Assembly (NCBI GenBank): GCA_012845835.1
Contig: JABAKD010000027.1
Span: forward strand, 10,500,790 to 10,564,789
DNA length: 64,000 nt
Direction: 5' to 3'
Origin: Undaria pinnatifida
Lineage: Eukaryota; Sar; Phaeophyceae; Laminariales; Alariaceae
Made by a program: the position numbers and the translations under genes. Below are positions 9,770-20,854 of this stretch, piece after piece; the stretch's first letter is position 1; the number at the start of each line of letters is the position of its first letter. A model generated the notes under the pieces. The model was not told the origin of the DNA. It did not search any database and saw nothing but the letters and a program-made list of their open reading frames with translations.

Positions 9770-9920
9770 CCAAATGGATATAGGTCGGTGACTCCTCTTG
9801 GAACTACAGACTGTAGTTTGGCTTGTACCAGGGTCAATTGACGACAGGGCGATGCTAATCAGTCACTGCGCGGAAACTCGTTTTTGAGGGGGACAAATCG
9901 GACAGCTGTATGTTATAGTA
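9770..9920 (+). repeat. R1 repeat, 3' half only
   Basis: GGATATAGGTCGGTGACTCC through GAGGGGGACAAATCGGACAGC matches the middle and tail of R1. The head is missing, so both 5' and 3' truncated forms exist. Confidence 0.75.
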
Positions 9921-10277
9921 TATGACAGAGGGGGGTAGCACATCATCCTCATTTAGACAGCAGATAACGCCTTACGCCCTGCGTCAGGCATACCAACTCG
10001 TGTCATACGTTACCTATGCACAATACTGCTGCAGCACCTAGCAAATCTTGATAATATCTGGTACGCGCACAAAATACACCAGTGTGATATCCCGTCTCGT
10101 ACGCAGTATGCAATACAAATCGTATGTTGTGAGTGAATACTTCCCTGCATGGTATTATACCGTGCGCCTATTTAGTTCCGACTTTTGGATTCGATCATCT
10201 TCTGCTCATTACATATGATACATAATACGTGCATCGCCGAACATGGTTGTTCGATTACAAAAAATAGCCAGGCATGG
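9921..10277. other. No gene recognised
   Basis: Nothing supportable is seen. Confidence 0.45.
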
Positions 10278-10465
10278 TTGCTCGATTATACAGCACGTGT
10301 ATCCAAATGGCCAAGGTCCCTAATGGTTGTATATGGACCGGTCGCCCCGGTGGCGTATCGTCTATTTAGGCTTGCTCGATTATACAGCACGTGTATCCAA
10401 ATGGCCAAGGTCCCTAATGGTTGTATATGGACCGGTCGCCCCGGTGGCGTATCGTCTATTTAGGC
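10278..10465 (+). repeat. Perfect 94-bp tandem duplication
   Basis: 10278-10371 and 10372-10465 read identically, base for base, from TTGCTCGATTATACAGC to CGTCTATTTAGGC. The lack of any difference implies a recent duplication or an assembly artefact. Confidence 0.95.
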
Positions 10466-10800
10466 AGCCGCGGCGGAGCAGCAATGCATAATCGGGATGC
10501 TCGAGCGCGGAGGCAGGCGCCACCACGAGCCACACTGCGGCGCAGTCTTGGCTTGCGTGGAAGGAACGGCGCCGGCAGGAGGCTGGATTCGACGACGAAG
10601 GAGGAGGGCGACTGGCCGTCGACGGGCGGGGAAGAGACGGATCGAACTCTCCCTGAACGAGATTTTTGTTTCTTCAGAACAGCACCGCAAGCTGCGTAGA
10701 TTATTTGGTTTATTTGGAGACGGGGGAGAAGGGGGGAACCGATTGGAATTGAGTGTCAACGAGAGCAAGTGCGAAGGAGCGGGCCGAGTAAGTTAAGGCG
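10466..10800. other. GC-rich open region, unassigned
   Basis: Both strands are open for about 100 codons, with arginine/glycine-rich products on the plus strand (10497-10796). I recognise no domain. Composition, not coding, probably keeps the frames open. Confidence 0.3.
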
Positions 10801-11017
10801 ATGAGGCGGCCATGGAGAACCGCAGCAGGAGGATGGCCCACGGAGACCCACGACCCGCACGCACACCATCATCACGAGGGTAGCGATCGCCGTTTTTTTC
10901 GAGGTTTTTCAACGAGGGAGTAGTAAAACATGTTACTTACGTCACTGATTTTTGCAGAGTTGGTACGAGAAGCGTAGTATTTCCCGGACGAATTTCGACT
11001 TCATTTGTTTTTTTGGA
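10801..11017. other. No gene recognised
   Basis: Nothing supportable is seen. Confidence 0.45.
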
Positions 11018-11098
11018 TCTTCCTAGGGCTCCAGCACCTTTGTGTGACCACGGACTCTAGATTTTTGACAAGAGTTAATGTGAGAACAACAACATCAG
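11018..11098 (-). repeat. R5 short repeat, copy 2
   Basis: This is the reverse complement of the block at 1590-1680: CCTAGGGCTCCAGCACC...TGTGACCACGGACTCTAG...GAGAACAACAACA. Confidence 0.65.
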
Positions 11099-11371
11099 GT
11101 TATCCTCGACCCTGGTATAGGCCAGTTCGAGTCTGGCCGAGTGCATACTCGTATAAATTCGTGGAGACTTTTTCTTGTGCACAAATTGACTTGCGGAAAG
11201 CGCAAGAGCGTGAGTTAGCAGCACTCGATGAAAATCGACGAGCAGTGGGATTGCTGAACCCTATGCGCGATAAAAATAAAGGCAAGAACCGGGGGGGAGA
11301 AGGGACGACACTTTTGACCACGGCATGTCCAGAAGCTGGAAAGTAGAAGTGTGTGAGAAAAAAAAAAAATG
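11092..11371 (+). mobile_element. tRNA-derived SINE (family S), copy 3
   Basis: The copy begins within the head (TCAGGTTATCCTCGACC, then CCAGTTCGAGTCTGGCC as box B). It carries the full body and ends AGTGTGTGAG plus a run of 13 A. The R5 block abuts its left end. Confidence 0.75.
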
Positions 11372-11974
11372 CTCACAGGTGATACCATCGTAAATTAATC
11401 TACAAGGTTCCCCTTTGGGATGCGGGTAGCGTGAAATCCCGGGGGCGACGCAAGGCTAAACGGGAGACACGGGTAACACACCTATAAATAGTTTCCACCT
11501 ATAGTCTAATATATATGGTGTTACACAATGTTGCGAACATCAGTGTCGACCAAATCATTGATCTCATAATAGCTGGAGAGTATTTTAATATTTAATGTGG
11601 CCTAAACCTCTTGAACCCCCCCCCCCCTCCCCCCCCCGCCCCCCCGCCTTCTTTTTTTTTTTCTTTTTTTTTCCTCGCTTCCTCTTGCTTAAACGCCCCA
11701 CCTAATATCGAAATCCGCTAGAGTAATAAACACTTCCACGCCCTGGATATCGCCTCGTTATCTTTTTAGAGCCGTCCGTGCCGCTGCTGCAATTCCCACC
11801 CACCCCCGCCCCGAACGCCTCCTCCTTCCCCACCACCCGCACCATCGCCTAGACCTATCACCACGCGCATAGCAAACCCCTACATCTATGCGACCTAAAG
11901 CCCTCCCCCCCCGAGCACCCCGCCCCCCGCTCCCCCCGCCACATCCCCCCCCCCTCCCCCACAAGAAGGATTTA
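11372..11974. other. Spacer with C-rich tracts and R1 scrap
   Basis: 11535-11600 is a weak reverse R1 head (GTGTCGACCAAATCATTGATCTCATAATAGCTGGAG). C-rich runs occupy 11618-11650 and 11900-11960. No gene is supported. Confidence 0.5.
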
Positions 11975-12400
11975 TAGTTTCCACGCACAAATTGACCTGC
12001 CCCACCCGTCCCCTCCCCCCCCCTCCCCCCCTCCCGCCCCCCTTTTGATCAAAATCAGGCCCCCACGTCCTGAAAACCTCCGCCCTCCCCTCACGGGATA
12101 TTCGACTAACAAGATTCACTTGATAAACTGATGCATTTCCCAAGAACAGCTGTCAGATTTTGTCCCCCTCAGAAACAGGTTTAATAGTTTCCGCGCACAG
12201 ACTGCCAAACATCACCCTGTTGACCCTGATATCTACACTGTAGTTGTTGCAAGGGGAGTCGCCGACCTATACCCTTCATGAGGACACACAACCCGTAATA
12301 CGCGCGATCGGAGTATCACACACAGCTTGCAAAGATGGGTTTCGACGAAATATTCGATCTCACAGCTGGAGTGTATTTTAATTTTTATAATATGGTGTCA
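11975..12400 (-). repeat. R1 repeat with C-rich spacer and extra tail module
   Basis: Reading on the minus strand, a complete R1 (12400 to about 12085) is followed by a G-rich spacer (C-rich on plus, 12000-12045) and the start of a second tail module, with its TGTGCGTGGAAACT block near 11980. This is the same modular order as the plus-strand copies at 15165-15815 and 18683-19130. Confidence 0.8.
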
Positions 12401-13574
12401 CGCGACTGATTATACGATAGCCCCCCCCCCAAACCAGCGATTTTCTTTATCGAACGTTTCATGGCTGCTCGATACCTCAGGAAAGATACTATTGAAATAA
12501 ATAACGAACATTTTTCTGTGTGCAAAGCTCTACCGATCGATGGCGTCGGGGCGTACTGGGACACCGTATTTTAGGAGATACGACCGGGAGCTGATTTTGG
12601 AACCGGCGATTAACCCATTTACAACTGGAAACCCGTCTGTGGGGACGAAATTACTTGGTTTTAGTATAGGGAGGGGTTCGGGGGCTCTAAAGGGGTTAAG
12701 GTTGGGGGAGCTACCGTAGAACGACTCAACGCGTACTCACATAGAATAACCTCATCACTGCTCTTCTTCGTGTTGTTAGAGGAAAGGTGTGGCATGAGCC
12801 AGTGAATTGCTCCAAAGATAGGTCATTACTCAGCGGGAAGAGTGTGATGATCGCGGTGGGTGCACGTTGTGCTGATGTGCGCGCGAACGAATGATTAGTG
12901 ATGAGAAGATAAAGTGTCGTACCGTACGTGGAGTAGTGCTCTCAGCTGTATAATACGTCATACGATTATGTGTTTGCACTCTTTGGTAGTAACGGGTAGG
13001 GTTGACCGGCCAGCGAGTTTCAGTCGCACTTGGATGTTGTGCAATATTCAATTGGTTGGCGGCAGCAATTTCGGTATGTGTCGCGTACGTGGCAGGATCA
13101 TCCATGAGTTGGAGGCAGTGTTTAACGCTTTGGTACTTCTGTGTTCGAGGGGAGAACCAAAAACCTCTTGATGTGCTCCTTGTTTATCCCCGTAAAAACT
13201 AGAGCTAGATGGATAGTGTTTCAGCCTGAACCCGCCACTACTTGATTCGTGTAGTGTTTCATAAACGTATGTGTGTATGATATATACGTGTGCACGACAC
13301 TAGCAACAGACCTAGAACCGATCCACCCGTACCGTTCGTATCGTACTCAAATTATCCGGGAATCAAAAACCACTTCGCAGTATGTACTGCTGTCTGTGAC
13401 AACATTGCGTGAGGTGAAAAAACACCACGTATATATTGCTCACATCTACCTCGTAGTACATGCATCTTTGACGTATTGGGCATCCATCTGCATTTAGCAT
13501 GCAGGTAGAATCTTTTGCACCCATACGCCTCCGCCCCCCCCCCCTCCCAGCTACCCCTTCAACCCCCTCACCCC
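12401..13574. other. No gene recognised
   Basis: About 1.2 kb has no supported gene or repeat. Open frames of 60-90 codons lack recognisable features. Confidence 0.4.
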
Positions 13575-13680
13575 CAACCCCCCGGTGCTCCGCCTCGAAA
13601 GGGATGCATGCGTGGTTAAGGGTAAAAAAACAAAGTAAGGCAAGCACGAAACGAGTACGCCCCCCCAACCCCCCCCCCCC
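13575..13680 (+). mobile_element. 5'-truncated LINE tail
   Basis: CGGTGCTCCGCCTCGAAAGGG...TAAGGCAAG...GAGTACGCCCCCCC matches the 3' end of the LINE fragment at 36915-37015, including the terminal C-rich run. The rest of that element is missing, as is usual for 5'-truncated LINE insertions. Confidence 0.65.
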
Positions 13681-13794
13681 CCCACACCGTACGAAGTTGC
13701 ATAGTACTCCCAACATTGCTGTCTCTGGAAGTGGCCATACTGGAAATTAAAGCAACTCGTTGAGGCTGTGTCATCCACATATATGCAAGTCCGC

Positions 13795-13985
13795 CTCACA
13801 AGCGAGGTTCTTAGTAGGATGCAGCTCACCCTTCATGTGACTCGCCGAACACCTTACGGCGTTTCACGCTAGGTGCTAGCAATGCCTGCCTGGTCGGTGA
13901 AAACCCGACATGCTCCGTCCCGACATCGTAGGGATGCGAGAGTCATACCACTATGGTCATACCACTACGCACTGCCTATCATGTA
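13795..13985 (-). repeat. R3 repeat, copy 1
   Basis: GCCGAACACCTTACGGCG...GGTGAAAACCCGACATGCTCC...GGGATGCGAGAGT is shared with 30650-30832 and, in reverse, with 58625-58810. On the minus strand it encodes the same peptide text as the other copies (SGFHRPGRHC, RCSASHMKGELH) but with two stop codons. Confidence 0.7.
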
Positions 13986-14227
13986 CGCATGAATATCGAG
14001 TACATCCCCCTCCCTCCCCCTCGGACCCACCAAACATCAAAATCGGCCACAGAGCTATAGACACTACCCGACAGGTGATATGATATATTTACTTTTCGAG
14101 CCATCCTGCAGTTACTGTAGTAGTAGCAGTAGTAGTATAGTAGTAGCATAGGAGTAATAACTCCAACTCATTTTTTATTATCACACCCTGCGAGGTCGAC
14201 TCCGGACGGGGATAGCATCCACCTAAC
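13986..14227. other. No gene recognised
   Basis: A short TAGTAGTAG-type run lies at about 14117-14150. Confidence 0.45.
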
Positions 14228-14474
14228 TACCCCCCCCCCCCATCTCCACCCCCACCCCCCCATCTCCACCCCCCCCCCATCTCCACCCTCCCCCCCCCAT
14301 CTCCACCCCCCCCCCATCTCCATCCCCCCCCCATCTCCACCCCCCCCCCCATCTCCATCCCCCCCCCCCCCCCATCTCCACCCCCCCCCCCCCTGCCCCC
14401 CCCCCTCCCCCCCCCTCCCCCACCCCTCCCCCACCCCCTCCCCCCCCCTCCCCCCCTCCTCCCGCTCTCCCCCC
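14228..14474 (+). repeat. C-rich minisatellite (CCCCCCATCTCCAC)n
   Basis: About 245 bp contain no G on the plus strand. The first two thirds are tandem units of C-run plus ATCTCCAC/ATCTCCAT; the rest is C-run plus T. The minus strand is a strong G-quadruplex candidate. Glycine-rich open frames of 90-151 codons on the minus strand are products of this repeat. Confidence 0.9.
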
Positions 14475-15164
14475 GAGGGACCGAAAAACTTTTTGACACA
14501 CTTTTTTTTGCAACTGATTAGTGTGGCAATCGTTTTCGTTCCGAAGAGGCATACCCTCCTCACATCAAGGCAACCAACGTAACATTTACATATCACATCC
14601 CTCGTATAGACTATATGTACCACTAGGTATAATACGACATTTTCAATCTTTTCGACAGTGGCGACACAGCGGTGGTGGTGTACAGCATAATATGTACCAG
14701 GTACAAAGAAACGTAGGCAGCAGACGAGGTGTCAATGACATCAGACGCCTTTTCAATTGAGTTGGTGCTGAGATAGTAGTCAATCAACTGCTACCGATAT
14801 AGTATACCGGTGCTGTACAGCAGTAGTAGTACCACCGCAGTTAACAGGGAGGGGGTCTAACCATGAAAAAATAGGCGCCTCGCCATAACACGGCACGCAA
14901 GTCGCCCCAACGTCAACGTCAACACACCCAAAGCAACGACTCGCAGTGTTCGGCCTCTGGTGTTGCAGCTGCGGGAAGCGTTACTGCTGCTGTGGTGCCA
15001 AGATTCGCCTGTGCGAGCAAGGATTGTGCTGCAACTCGGCGGCAAGAAGAGGCAAGGCAAAACATATGCTGGTGGTGGTACCCTCGTGATACCTCATCAT
15101 GGTACTTCACAGGTACCACAGGTACGAGTGTGATCTCGGATATACCAGGTACCATAAGCAAAAT
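14475..15164. other. No gene recognised
   Basis: I see only TACCAGGTAC-type palindromic words near 14692, 15110 and 15141. Open frames at 14857-15182 show no domain. Confidence 0.4.
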
Positions 15165-15815
15165 ATAAAAATAAAAATTCACTCCAGCTGTGAGATCGAA
15201 GATTTGTCGAAACTCAAATTTATTTGCAAGCTGTGTGTGATACTCCGATCGCGCGTATTATGGGTTGTGTGTCCTCATGAAGGATATGAGTCGGCGACTC
15301 CCCTTGCAACTACAGTGTAGCTATCAGGGTCAACATGGTGATGTTAATCAGTCTGTGCGCGGAAACTATAAAACCCGTTTCTGAGGGGGACAGAATCTGA
15401 CAGCTGTGGAAGGGAATGCATCAGTTTATCGAGTGAATAATGTAAGTCGAATAACCGGTGAGGAGAGGGCGGAGATTTGAAGGACGTTGGGGCCTGGTTT
15501 TGACCAAAAGGGAGCGGGGTTGGAGAGGGGGGCGGAAGGGGGGGGGGTGGGGGGACGAGCGGGCAATTTGTGCGCGGAAGCTATAAATCGTTCAAGGGGA
15601 TAAATCTGACGGTTTTGGAAAAAAAAAAAAAATGCACCAGTTCATCATGGGGGAGGGGGGGGGTTGGGGCGGGGGTGGGGCGGGTGGGGCAGCTCAATCT
15701 GTGCGTGGAAATCATACCTTCTCGTGGAAACTATACATTCTTTTAAGGGGATAAATGTGGCGGTTTTGGAAAAAAATGCATCCGTTTATCATGTGTATCC
15801 TGGGGTAAGTCGTAT
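15165..15815 (+). repeat. R1 repeat with three tail modules
   Basis: A full R1 unit (15165 to about 15465) is followed by a G-rich spacer and a tail module (about 15565-15650), then another G-rich spacer and a third tail module (about 15695-15815). Each tail has TGTGCG(C/T)GGAAAC, a GGGGATAAAT or GGGGGACAGAAT block, TTTGGAA or GTGGAAGG, and a TTTATCA(A/T)G-type end. Confidence 0.8.
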
Positions 15816-16519
15816 TATATATGTACAGCTTGAACCAATAAAATAAGGGACAACATTTCCAAATTGGCGTCATTTCCAATTTTGGCATCTAAATTACTTC
15901 CCGACGATGATGCCTTTTTCTTGGCCGCCTCCAAGCGCTTGCCCTATCCTAGCTACTACTACTGCTGTGTGTCGTGTTCTTTCGGCTCAGTGGGTATTAT
16001 AGTGCTATATGACCAACGAAGGATGTGTCGTGAGTACGATTCTCACCCAGATCATTTTTGGTTGTCAGGAGCGTGCGCGCTGGAGACGTTATGAATGGTT
16101 ACGATAGTTAGTTGTTATTACTATTACGGAGATCTACTGTTAACAGGGGTAAATGCCCTATCATCACCATATATATACGATTGTTGCAAAAAAAATCACC
16201 GGAAATTTCTCATTATTTTCGCATTATCTCGGCCAGAGCATCATATTTTTTATTTTTGTTTTTCGCGCCGTGACCGTAAGACCTATGCGAACAATCCAAG
16301 CTATCGTTTACCATTTGATTGTCGACGAAGAAGTGACAGAGCAATGACCCCATAGCCATAAGACTAGGCATTAAATGACCCCTGTTAACACTGGATCTCA
16401 GTAATAGTGTTCTTCTGAGTGAGTAGTACTAACTGTAGTAGTACGTGGAGAGAGGATATCTCCGGAGATCGCTCTTACGAAGTTGGTGATGAACTGGAAA
16501 ACATAGTTGATTGTTTTTT
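15816..16519. other. Unassigned, with a SINE-like segment
   Basis: TGTCGTGAGTACGATTCTCACCC...GGAGCGTGCGCGCTGGAGACG near 16025-16100 resembles the segment at 16578-16690. No gene is supported. Confidence 0.4.
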
Positions 16520-16800
16520 TGCATAATCCACTCACTGTATGAGTATCACTGAGTCAAGTGACAGTGGGTAGTGCTACATGTCGTGAGTTCGATCCTCACC
16601 GACTTCATATTTATTTGTCCTTTTCAAGCGTGCGCTCTGACGACATTATTTTTCAAGCGTGCACGCTGACTGCATTATGAACGGTTATTTTGGCAGTACC
16701 AGGTATACGTAGCAGCACTACCCACTGAGCTACCGAGTCAAGCGATCAATGTATAGTTCAGTGGGCAGTGCTGTAGCATTTCTCGGCCACATCACTTTGT
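16520..16800. mobile_element. Cluster of tRNA-like SINE heads
   Basis: The segment 16555-16612 (+) has CAGTGGGTAGTGCTAC and GTGAGTTCGATCCTCAC, which are box-A-like and box-B-like. 16700-16742 on the minus strand reads GGTAGCTCAGTGGGTAGTGC, an excellent box A. 16745-16775 (+) reads TATAGTTCAGTGGGCAGTGC, another box A. The last two are head-to-head. None folds into a complete tRNA by eye. Confidence 0.5.
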
Positions 16801-17407
16801 TCGAAGGCCCCCGTCTAAGCGAGAAACGCGCAAAATTTTGTATCGAATGGTACTCTCCAGTTATTCTTCGGATCTTGATATATGGAGAGGTTGATAAAAT
16901 TAAACTTGGTAAAGGACATAATTTCCCAATTGGCATAATATTTTGTGCCAAAACAATTAGACTAATAATATTACGGTAAAAACATTCCCCATGGCACTGC
17001 GGTAGGGATCATAGTAGTGCATTTGTTTACTGAATTTCGGTAGGTACACGTACATACATACATGGATATAGACGTGGCAAGCGCACGCATGACTGAACGA
17101 GGAGGAGGTAGTAGTGAATACGATTACTGCGCGCCAAGAAAAGCCACACAGCAGCATTGCGAGTGGATGCGTCCCCGGGACCTTAAGGGTTGTATTATAC
17201 AAGTCCCTCCTGTCATGCTGCTACGCTGCGCCCCTCGAAGGTAGACAGTAGGATGGCGTGCTTTTAGCTGTTGCTGTGGTCCCCGACTCCGTTGCTGTGG
17301 TCGTTTGCCGGTCAAGTCCAAGCGGTCGTGTGTTGATACGTAACTGACAAATAAGTTTGTGTTGCTTCGTACTTGACGTGCTCCTTATTGCTGCTGACTG
17401 CTGACTG
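16801..17407. other. No gene recognised
   Basis: Nothing supportable is seen. Confidence 0.4.
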
Positions 17408-17500
17408 AGTTTTTTTTTTCTTCTGGCACACTTACTTCTACTATCCAGTTTCTGGACAAACAAACCGTGGTCACAGGTGTGATCCTTGCCCGCTATATAT
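17408..17500 (-). mobile_element. SINE (family S) tail fragment
   Basis: TTTTTTTTTCTTCTGGCACAC, CCAGTTTCTGGACAAAC and CCGTGGTCACAGGTGT match the 3' end of the SINE copies at 2577 and 6612. Confidence 0.6.
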
Positions 17501-18079
17501 ATGACCCCGGACCCCGTGTCTTAGTTATACTACTGCATTGGGAGGGCGGGAGTAATGCGAGCATCGCAATAAATGGGATGGGAAAAGGAAAAGAAGTGAA
17601 GTGTATTACTGCTGCTGTGATAATACGCTGCCCGAGCAAGTTGAAGTGATCGACTCGCGATCTGGACTGACTGATGTTATATTATGCAATTGGTCCATGT
17701 ACAACTCTAATCGCATGCAGCGGACATGGCCAGTCGCCTTACTGGCCCCGAATGCTTGATTGAGTAAAACTATCATAAGAAACGCACTCGACACGTTTCG
17801 TCGCCAGACTAAAGGGTCTGTCAGCGTGTGCTAGGATTTATCCGATCGAAATCTATCTGATGAATTAAACGGTAGCTATTAGTCTAGTCTAGTCTAGTAG
17901 CAGTACATTGTTATGATTGTTGGTCTATTATATCGAATTATTGGCATTACTTTCAATACTGTACGCGCAGACTATGGTTGTGTGTGGTGACTTTTTTTAC
18001 TCTACCAAGTATTGAATCGAACAATTCGAAGTGCTGCCATCATAGGATTGTATATCTTGCAATGAGGCGTTTAAGCCTC
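17501..18079. other. No gene recognised
   Basis: TTAGTCTAGTCTAGTCTAG occurs near 17880. Nothing else is recognised. Confidence 0.4.
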
Positions 18080-18235
18080 ATTATTAAGAGGTGTGGGGAA
18101 ATCTATAGCCTCATTTCCGATTGTTTCGAATAGCCGCATCTTCGATCCCCTTTCCAATTCTGGATGTTTTGTTGACATCCTTTGATTGGCAGGTGACCTG
18201 CATCTACGACTAATCAGGGTGGCCTCGTAGTGTAA
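18080..18235 (+). repeat. LTR-end-like repeat, divergent copy
   Basis: AAGAGGTGTGGGG...TAGCCGCATCTTCGATCC...TAATCAGGGTGGCCTCGTAGTGT is a diverged version of the sequence at 39310-39475 and of the reverse complement of 31445-31640. Confidence 0.5.
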
Positions 18236-18682
18236 TGGGGTGCCCTCCGTAGAAGGATAGTTTATAGATTCGACGTGAAACCATGTCATGGTTGAGGTGA
18301 AACCACGTGACATTACATGTCACGTTCACGTCAAGGCCATCGTAGATGGGCGATAATGTAGGTGACGATGGTGGGACAAGCAGAACGCCCCACATCTCAC
18401 TACCTGCTCTACCTGCTCTACTTGCTCTGCCCTGTGCTACCGTGTACCAAGGGCCTGTGTTGTCTGTCTTTTAGAGTCCAATGTAGAGGAAATAATGTAT
18501 AAGCTTTGAGTCTATCCAGCGAACCATGAGGAGAGACCAAACAAGGGCACCGGAACCCATGAGGAGCACGCTTCCCAACACGCATCCCCCACTCGGAGTA
18601 CCACTACACTGCCCTACCCGAAGCATGGGTGCCGGCTCATGCCGGCAGCCATGCGGAGGCCTTGCATAGATTTAGGATATAT
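18236..18682. other. No gene recognised
   Basis: Nothing supportable is seen. Confidence 0.4.
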
Positions 18683-19130
18683 TTGAAAAATAAAAATACA
18701 CTCCAGCTGTGAGATGGAAGGTTTTGTCGAAACTCATCGTTGCAAGCTGTGTGTGATACTCCGATCGCGCGTATTGCGGGTTGTGTGTCCTCATTAAGGA
18801 TATAGGTCGGCGACTCCCCTTACAACTACAGTGTAGCTATCAGGGTCAACAGGGCGACGTTAGTCAGTCTGTGCGCGGAAACTATAAAACCCGTTTCTGA
18901 AGGGGACAAAATCTGACAGCTGTGGAAGGAAATGCATCAGTTTATCAAGTGAATCCTGTCAGTCGAATAACCGGTGAGGGGGGTGGGGCGGAGTTTTGAA
19001 GGACGTGGGGGCCTGGTTTTGATTAAAAGGGAGCGGAGGTGGGGGGGGCGAGGGGGGGAGTACGGGGGGGGCAGCTCAATTTATGCGTGGAAACTAAATC
19101 TGACGGTTTTGGAAGAATTAAGTTTATCAT
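18683..19130 (+). repeat. R1 repeat with two tail modules
   Basis: A full copy from AAATACACTCCAGCTGTGAGA to CCGGTGAGGGG is followed by a G-rich spacer (GGGGGCCTGGTTTTGA, then G runs) and a shortened second tail ending GTTTATCATGGGG. Confidence 0.85.
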
Positions 19131-19198
19131 GGGGGGCGGAGGGGGGGGGATATATATGGTGTCAATGCTTTACCACACAGCTACAGCAGTTGAATAGT

Positions 19199-19461
19199 TT
19201 GGGTTTTACTTCCACGGAAGATGCGTTATCATAATTAAAGAAGCCGAAATGGTGGCGGGGGGGTAAGGGCTGTCCTCCCCCCCCCCCCCCCCCCCCCGCA
19301 TGCGTACGCCTCCCCTACCTCTATATAAAATAGCGGAAGGGAGGAGGGGGAGGAGGGGCCGCTCCCTCTCTTTCCCCTCTTGCTTACGCCCCCCCCCATC
19401 CACACAAACGAAACGCGGTAGACCTACCTACCAGTCGCGCTCAGCTAGTGAGACGCCTCCC
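19199..19461 (-). repeat. Split direct repeat B2
   Basis: The repeat begins TTTGGGTTTTACTTCCACGG and ends near CTAGTGAGACGCCTCCCCC. It matches B1 at 20487-20746 along its length, with small differences in the C-run. It marks the outer 3' end of the DIRS-like element. Confidence 0.85.
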
Positions 19462-19470
19462 CCTTCTTAG

Positions 19471-20090
19471 GTTTTTCGTGTGGAAATCGAAGGCCCGTTC
19501 ATTCCGGGCCCCGAAATTGCTAAAACAGCCAAGTAGTTCCGTTTCTGACGGCCCGTGCGATCGGGGACCTAGTTGACCCACCACTACTTGTGTGTGCTTT
19601 CGCGTGGATTTTCCGTTTCTAACGGCCTGCACATATCGGGGAGCCCCCACCATTGCTAAACGATTGATGATACCGTGATTCCGTTTCTAACGACCCGTGC
19701 GCCCGGGAAAATCACCGCTAATTGACAACTACCTTACGCGTGTTTTCGGGTGGTTTTTCCGTTTCTATAGACCCGTTCCTGTCGGGGACCCACCTCCACT
19801 GCTAAACGATCATGGATGTGGTGATTTCCGTTTCTAACGGCCTGCTCATATCGGGATTATGCCACCACTGACCGACCACTACGTGTCTGTGCTTTCGGAT
19901 AGTCCTGTTTCTAACAGCCCGTTCATATCGGGAACCCACCACGATTGCTAAACGATTATTGAGTGTGATGATTTCCGTTTCTAACGGCCCGTGCGATCGG
20001 GAACCTACCACGAAGGTCACACGATTAATATGTAATGATTTCGTTTCAAACGGCCAGTGCGATCGGGATTATGCCATTACTAATCGACCA
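19471..20090 (-). repeat. Dimeric tandem array inside the DIRS-like terminus
   Basis: The 20-base word TTCCGTTTCTAACGGCCCGT (with variants) recurs at 19537, 19611, 19679, 19757, 19826, 19902, 19973 and 20039, with a decayed copy near 19481. Spacings alternate long and short (74, 68, 78, 69, 76, 71, 66). The spacers alternate too: one kind has ATTGCTAAACGAT, the other has ACCACTAC...GTGCTTTCGG. It is therefore a dimer of about 146 bp. Confidence 0.85.
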
Positions 20091-20162
20091 CTGTGTCCTC
20101 TTCCCTTCCGTTTGCCCATCCGCCGTGGAATTTTTGCGGGAGGGTGGACGGAAAAAACAACA

Positions 20163-20486
20163 ACTTGACGACTCCCTGACGTCTCTTGCCCTCTGCCCCG
20201 GTCCTCTTCAGCTCGTGCGGGGCCTTGCCCGTTAGCTATTTCTTCTTGGCTATTCGCTGCACCGACGATCCTCCGCTTCACACCGCTTTACAGTTGCTTG
20301 TTGGTATCTGACCTCTCGATCTTGCTTTCTCATAATTTTCCGGAACTTTCATTTTCTGTATAATACTCCGTACCCAACATCCTGCACCCTACATTGGAAA
20401 CCCCGAGATTTTCCCGTTTTTCTGTTGTTCTATCTTTCTACCCGTTACCCCGAAACACCAGGTTGCCCCAACGACAACCTTCATCT
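20163..20486 (-). repeat. Split direct repeat A2
   Basis: The repeat runs from TTGACGACTCCCTGACG to CCAACGACAACCTTCATC and matches A1 at 26829-27142. It joins B1 with no spacer. Confidence 0.85.
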
Positions 20487-20746
20487 TTGGGTTTTACTTC
20501 CACGAAAGATGCGTTATATTAATTGAAGAAGCCGAAATGGTGGCGGGGGGGGAAGGGCTGTCCTGCCCCCGCCCCTCCCGGATGCGTACGCCTCCCCTAC
20601 CTCTATTGAAAATAGCGGGAGGGAAGAGGGGGGGGAGGGGCCGCTCCCTCTCTTTCCCTTCTTGCTTACGCCTCCCCCACCCACACAAACGAAACGCGGT
20701 CGACCTACCTACCGGTCGCGCTCCGCTAGTAAGACGCCTCTCCACC
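20487..20746 (-). repeat. Split direct repeat B1
   Basis: The repeat runs from TTTGGGTTTTACTTCCACG to CGCTAGTAAGACGCCTC and matches B2. It starts about 110 bp downstream of the recombinase stop codon. Confidence 0.85.
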
Positions 20747-20854
20747 CGAGACCGCGATCCTCCCCACCCCTCCGTCCGGTTATGTCCTGACCGTTTGGAT
20801 TCCGATAGCAGTTCCCCAAGCGGTCGTTGCATTACCGGGCAGAGGAGACTTATC

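Noticed and set aside
14168-14623. Glycine-rich 151-codon open frame on the minus strand
   Set aside because: It is produced by the C-rich minisatellite. No non-repetitive coding sequence flanks it.
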